From: Granulosicoccus sp036478565
GTDB lineage: Bacteria; Pseudomonadota; Gammaproteobacteria; Granulosicoccales; Granulosicoccaceae
DNA: 64,000 nt
Reading direction: 5' to 3'
NCBI GenBank assembly: GCA_965224525.1
Contig: OZ245050.1
Location: 682,001-746,000, forward strand
Shown here: positions 63,798 to 64,000 of the stretch, one piece after another
Layout of the letters: each line of letters opens with the position of its first letter
Numbering within the stretch: position 1 is the stretch's first letter
Position numbers and translations under genes: made by a program
Notes under the pieces: generated by a model
Database searches by the model: none
What the model was told of the DNA's origin: nothing
The model's input: the letters and a program-made list of their open reading frames with translations, nothing else

Positions 63798-64000
63798 GAG
63801 ACTGTAAAATCAAGTGTGTAAATGCTCGTGATTCACTTTATCCTATTAATAGGATCGAATCATGGAAACATATGTGGACGAAGACGCAATACGGCAGTTA
63901 GCCAAGACGATTGCCAAGAACGTAAAGACCGAAGCTGAATTAGGTGATATCTTTAAGCTGCTCAAGAAGATAGTCGTTGAGACAGCGTTCGATGCGGCTC
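63798..64000 (+). mobile_element. Left end of an IS256-family insertion sequence (cut by window)
   Basis: GAGACTGTAAAATCAAGTGT starting at 63798, continuing GTAAATG, resembles the terminal inverted repeat of IS256-family elements. It lies 64 bases before a transposase start, which is the usual spacing. The right end and target duplication are outside the window. The 218 bases between the MttB-family stop and this point hold no recognisable gene. Confidence 0.65.
63862..64000 (+). CDS. IS256-family transposase, N-terminal part (3' partial)
   Basis: ATG at 63862 with AGGA upstream; the frame is open to the window end. The translation (starts METYVDEDAIRQLAKTIA, then TEAELGDIFKLLKKIVVETAFDAA) matches the N-terminal helix region that precedes the ELDEHLGY motif of IS256 transposases. 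The catalytic DDE part lies beyond the window. It cannot be told whether the element is intact. Confidence 0.7.
   Translation, partial: METYVDEDAIRQLAKTIAKNVKTEAELGDIFKLLKKIVVETAFDAA

Noticed and set aside
63597..63821. Plus-strand 74-codon frame after the methyltransferase gene
   Set aside because: No motif, poor start context, and it runs into the IS terminal repeat. The opposite-strand frame is equally unconvincing.

Overview
The window looks like chromosomal DNA of a free-living, probably marine gammaproteobacterium of roughly 50% G+C. This is inferred from gene content: CsrA, DusC, EttA, SbmA/BacA-like, a DctPQM TRAP system, UrtABCDE, a choline dehydrogenase and an MttB-family methyltransferase. 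I cannot name the genus. Most genes are full length, tightly packed and in short operons with 1-8 base overlaps. No tRNA, rRNA, CRISPR array or prophage was seen. The only mobile element is the left end of an IS256-type insertion sequence at the right edge.

Layout. 1-3.6 kb: a BMP-type nucleoside/sugar ABC importer, its ATPase cut by the window edge, then argG. 5.0-8.6 kb: a selenium cluster for tRNA 2-selenouridine (MnmH/SelU, then a flavin oxidoreductase-SelD fusion). 8.7-9.8 kb: saccharopine dehydrogenase. 9.8-11.1 kb: a decayed patch holding a frameshifted TfoX-C-like gene and a DUF4440-like gene with two in-frame stops. 11.1-15.2 kb: a FAN1-type VRR-NUC nuclease and an XPD/DinG-type helicase with an N-terminal PD-(D/E)XK-like domain. 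15.3-16.7 kb: a histone-H1-like repeat protein and csrA. 16.7-24.6 kb: a PreP-like M16C protease, a pilin-like/ankyrin protein and three envelope proteins. 24.6-30.3 kb: urtABCDE. 30.5-32.7 kb: glmS and a small conserved gene.

32.9-36.1 kb: a secreted low-complexity protein, an EamA exporter and a secreted lipase-like hydrolase. 36.35-39.5 kb: a four-gene electron-transfer operon (pentaheme cytochrome c, DUF3365 heme protein, small membrane cytochrome-b-like protein, 2Fe-2S/flavin reductase). This is the best candidate for an uncharacterised system: together the genes could carry electrons from NAD(P)H across the inner membrane to periplasmic hemes. 40.4-43.8 kb: TRAP transporter. 43.9-50.9 kb: a HAMP membrane protein, gamma-carbonic anhydrase, SbmA-like transporter, ettA, upp and betA. 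51-58.3 kb: FKBP isomerase, lipoprotein, MFS, YlqF GTPase, CvfB-like protein, GcvA-like LysR regulator, small secreted proteins and dusC. 58.3-64 kb: a hybrid histidine kinase whose Hpt domain lacks its phospho-histidine, an MttB-family methyltransferase and the IS end.

Two genes (the pentaheme cytochrome and dctQ) have no ATG/GTG/TTG where the protein must begin, so their starts are proposed as non-canonical or as sequence errors. All functional calls come from reading translated motifs; no database search was run.
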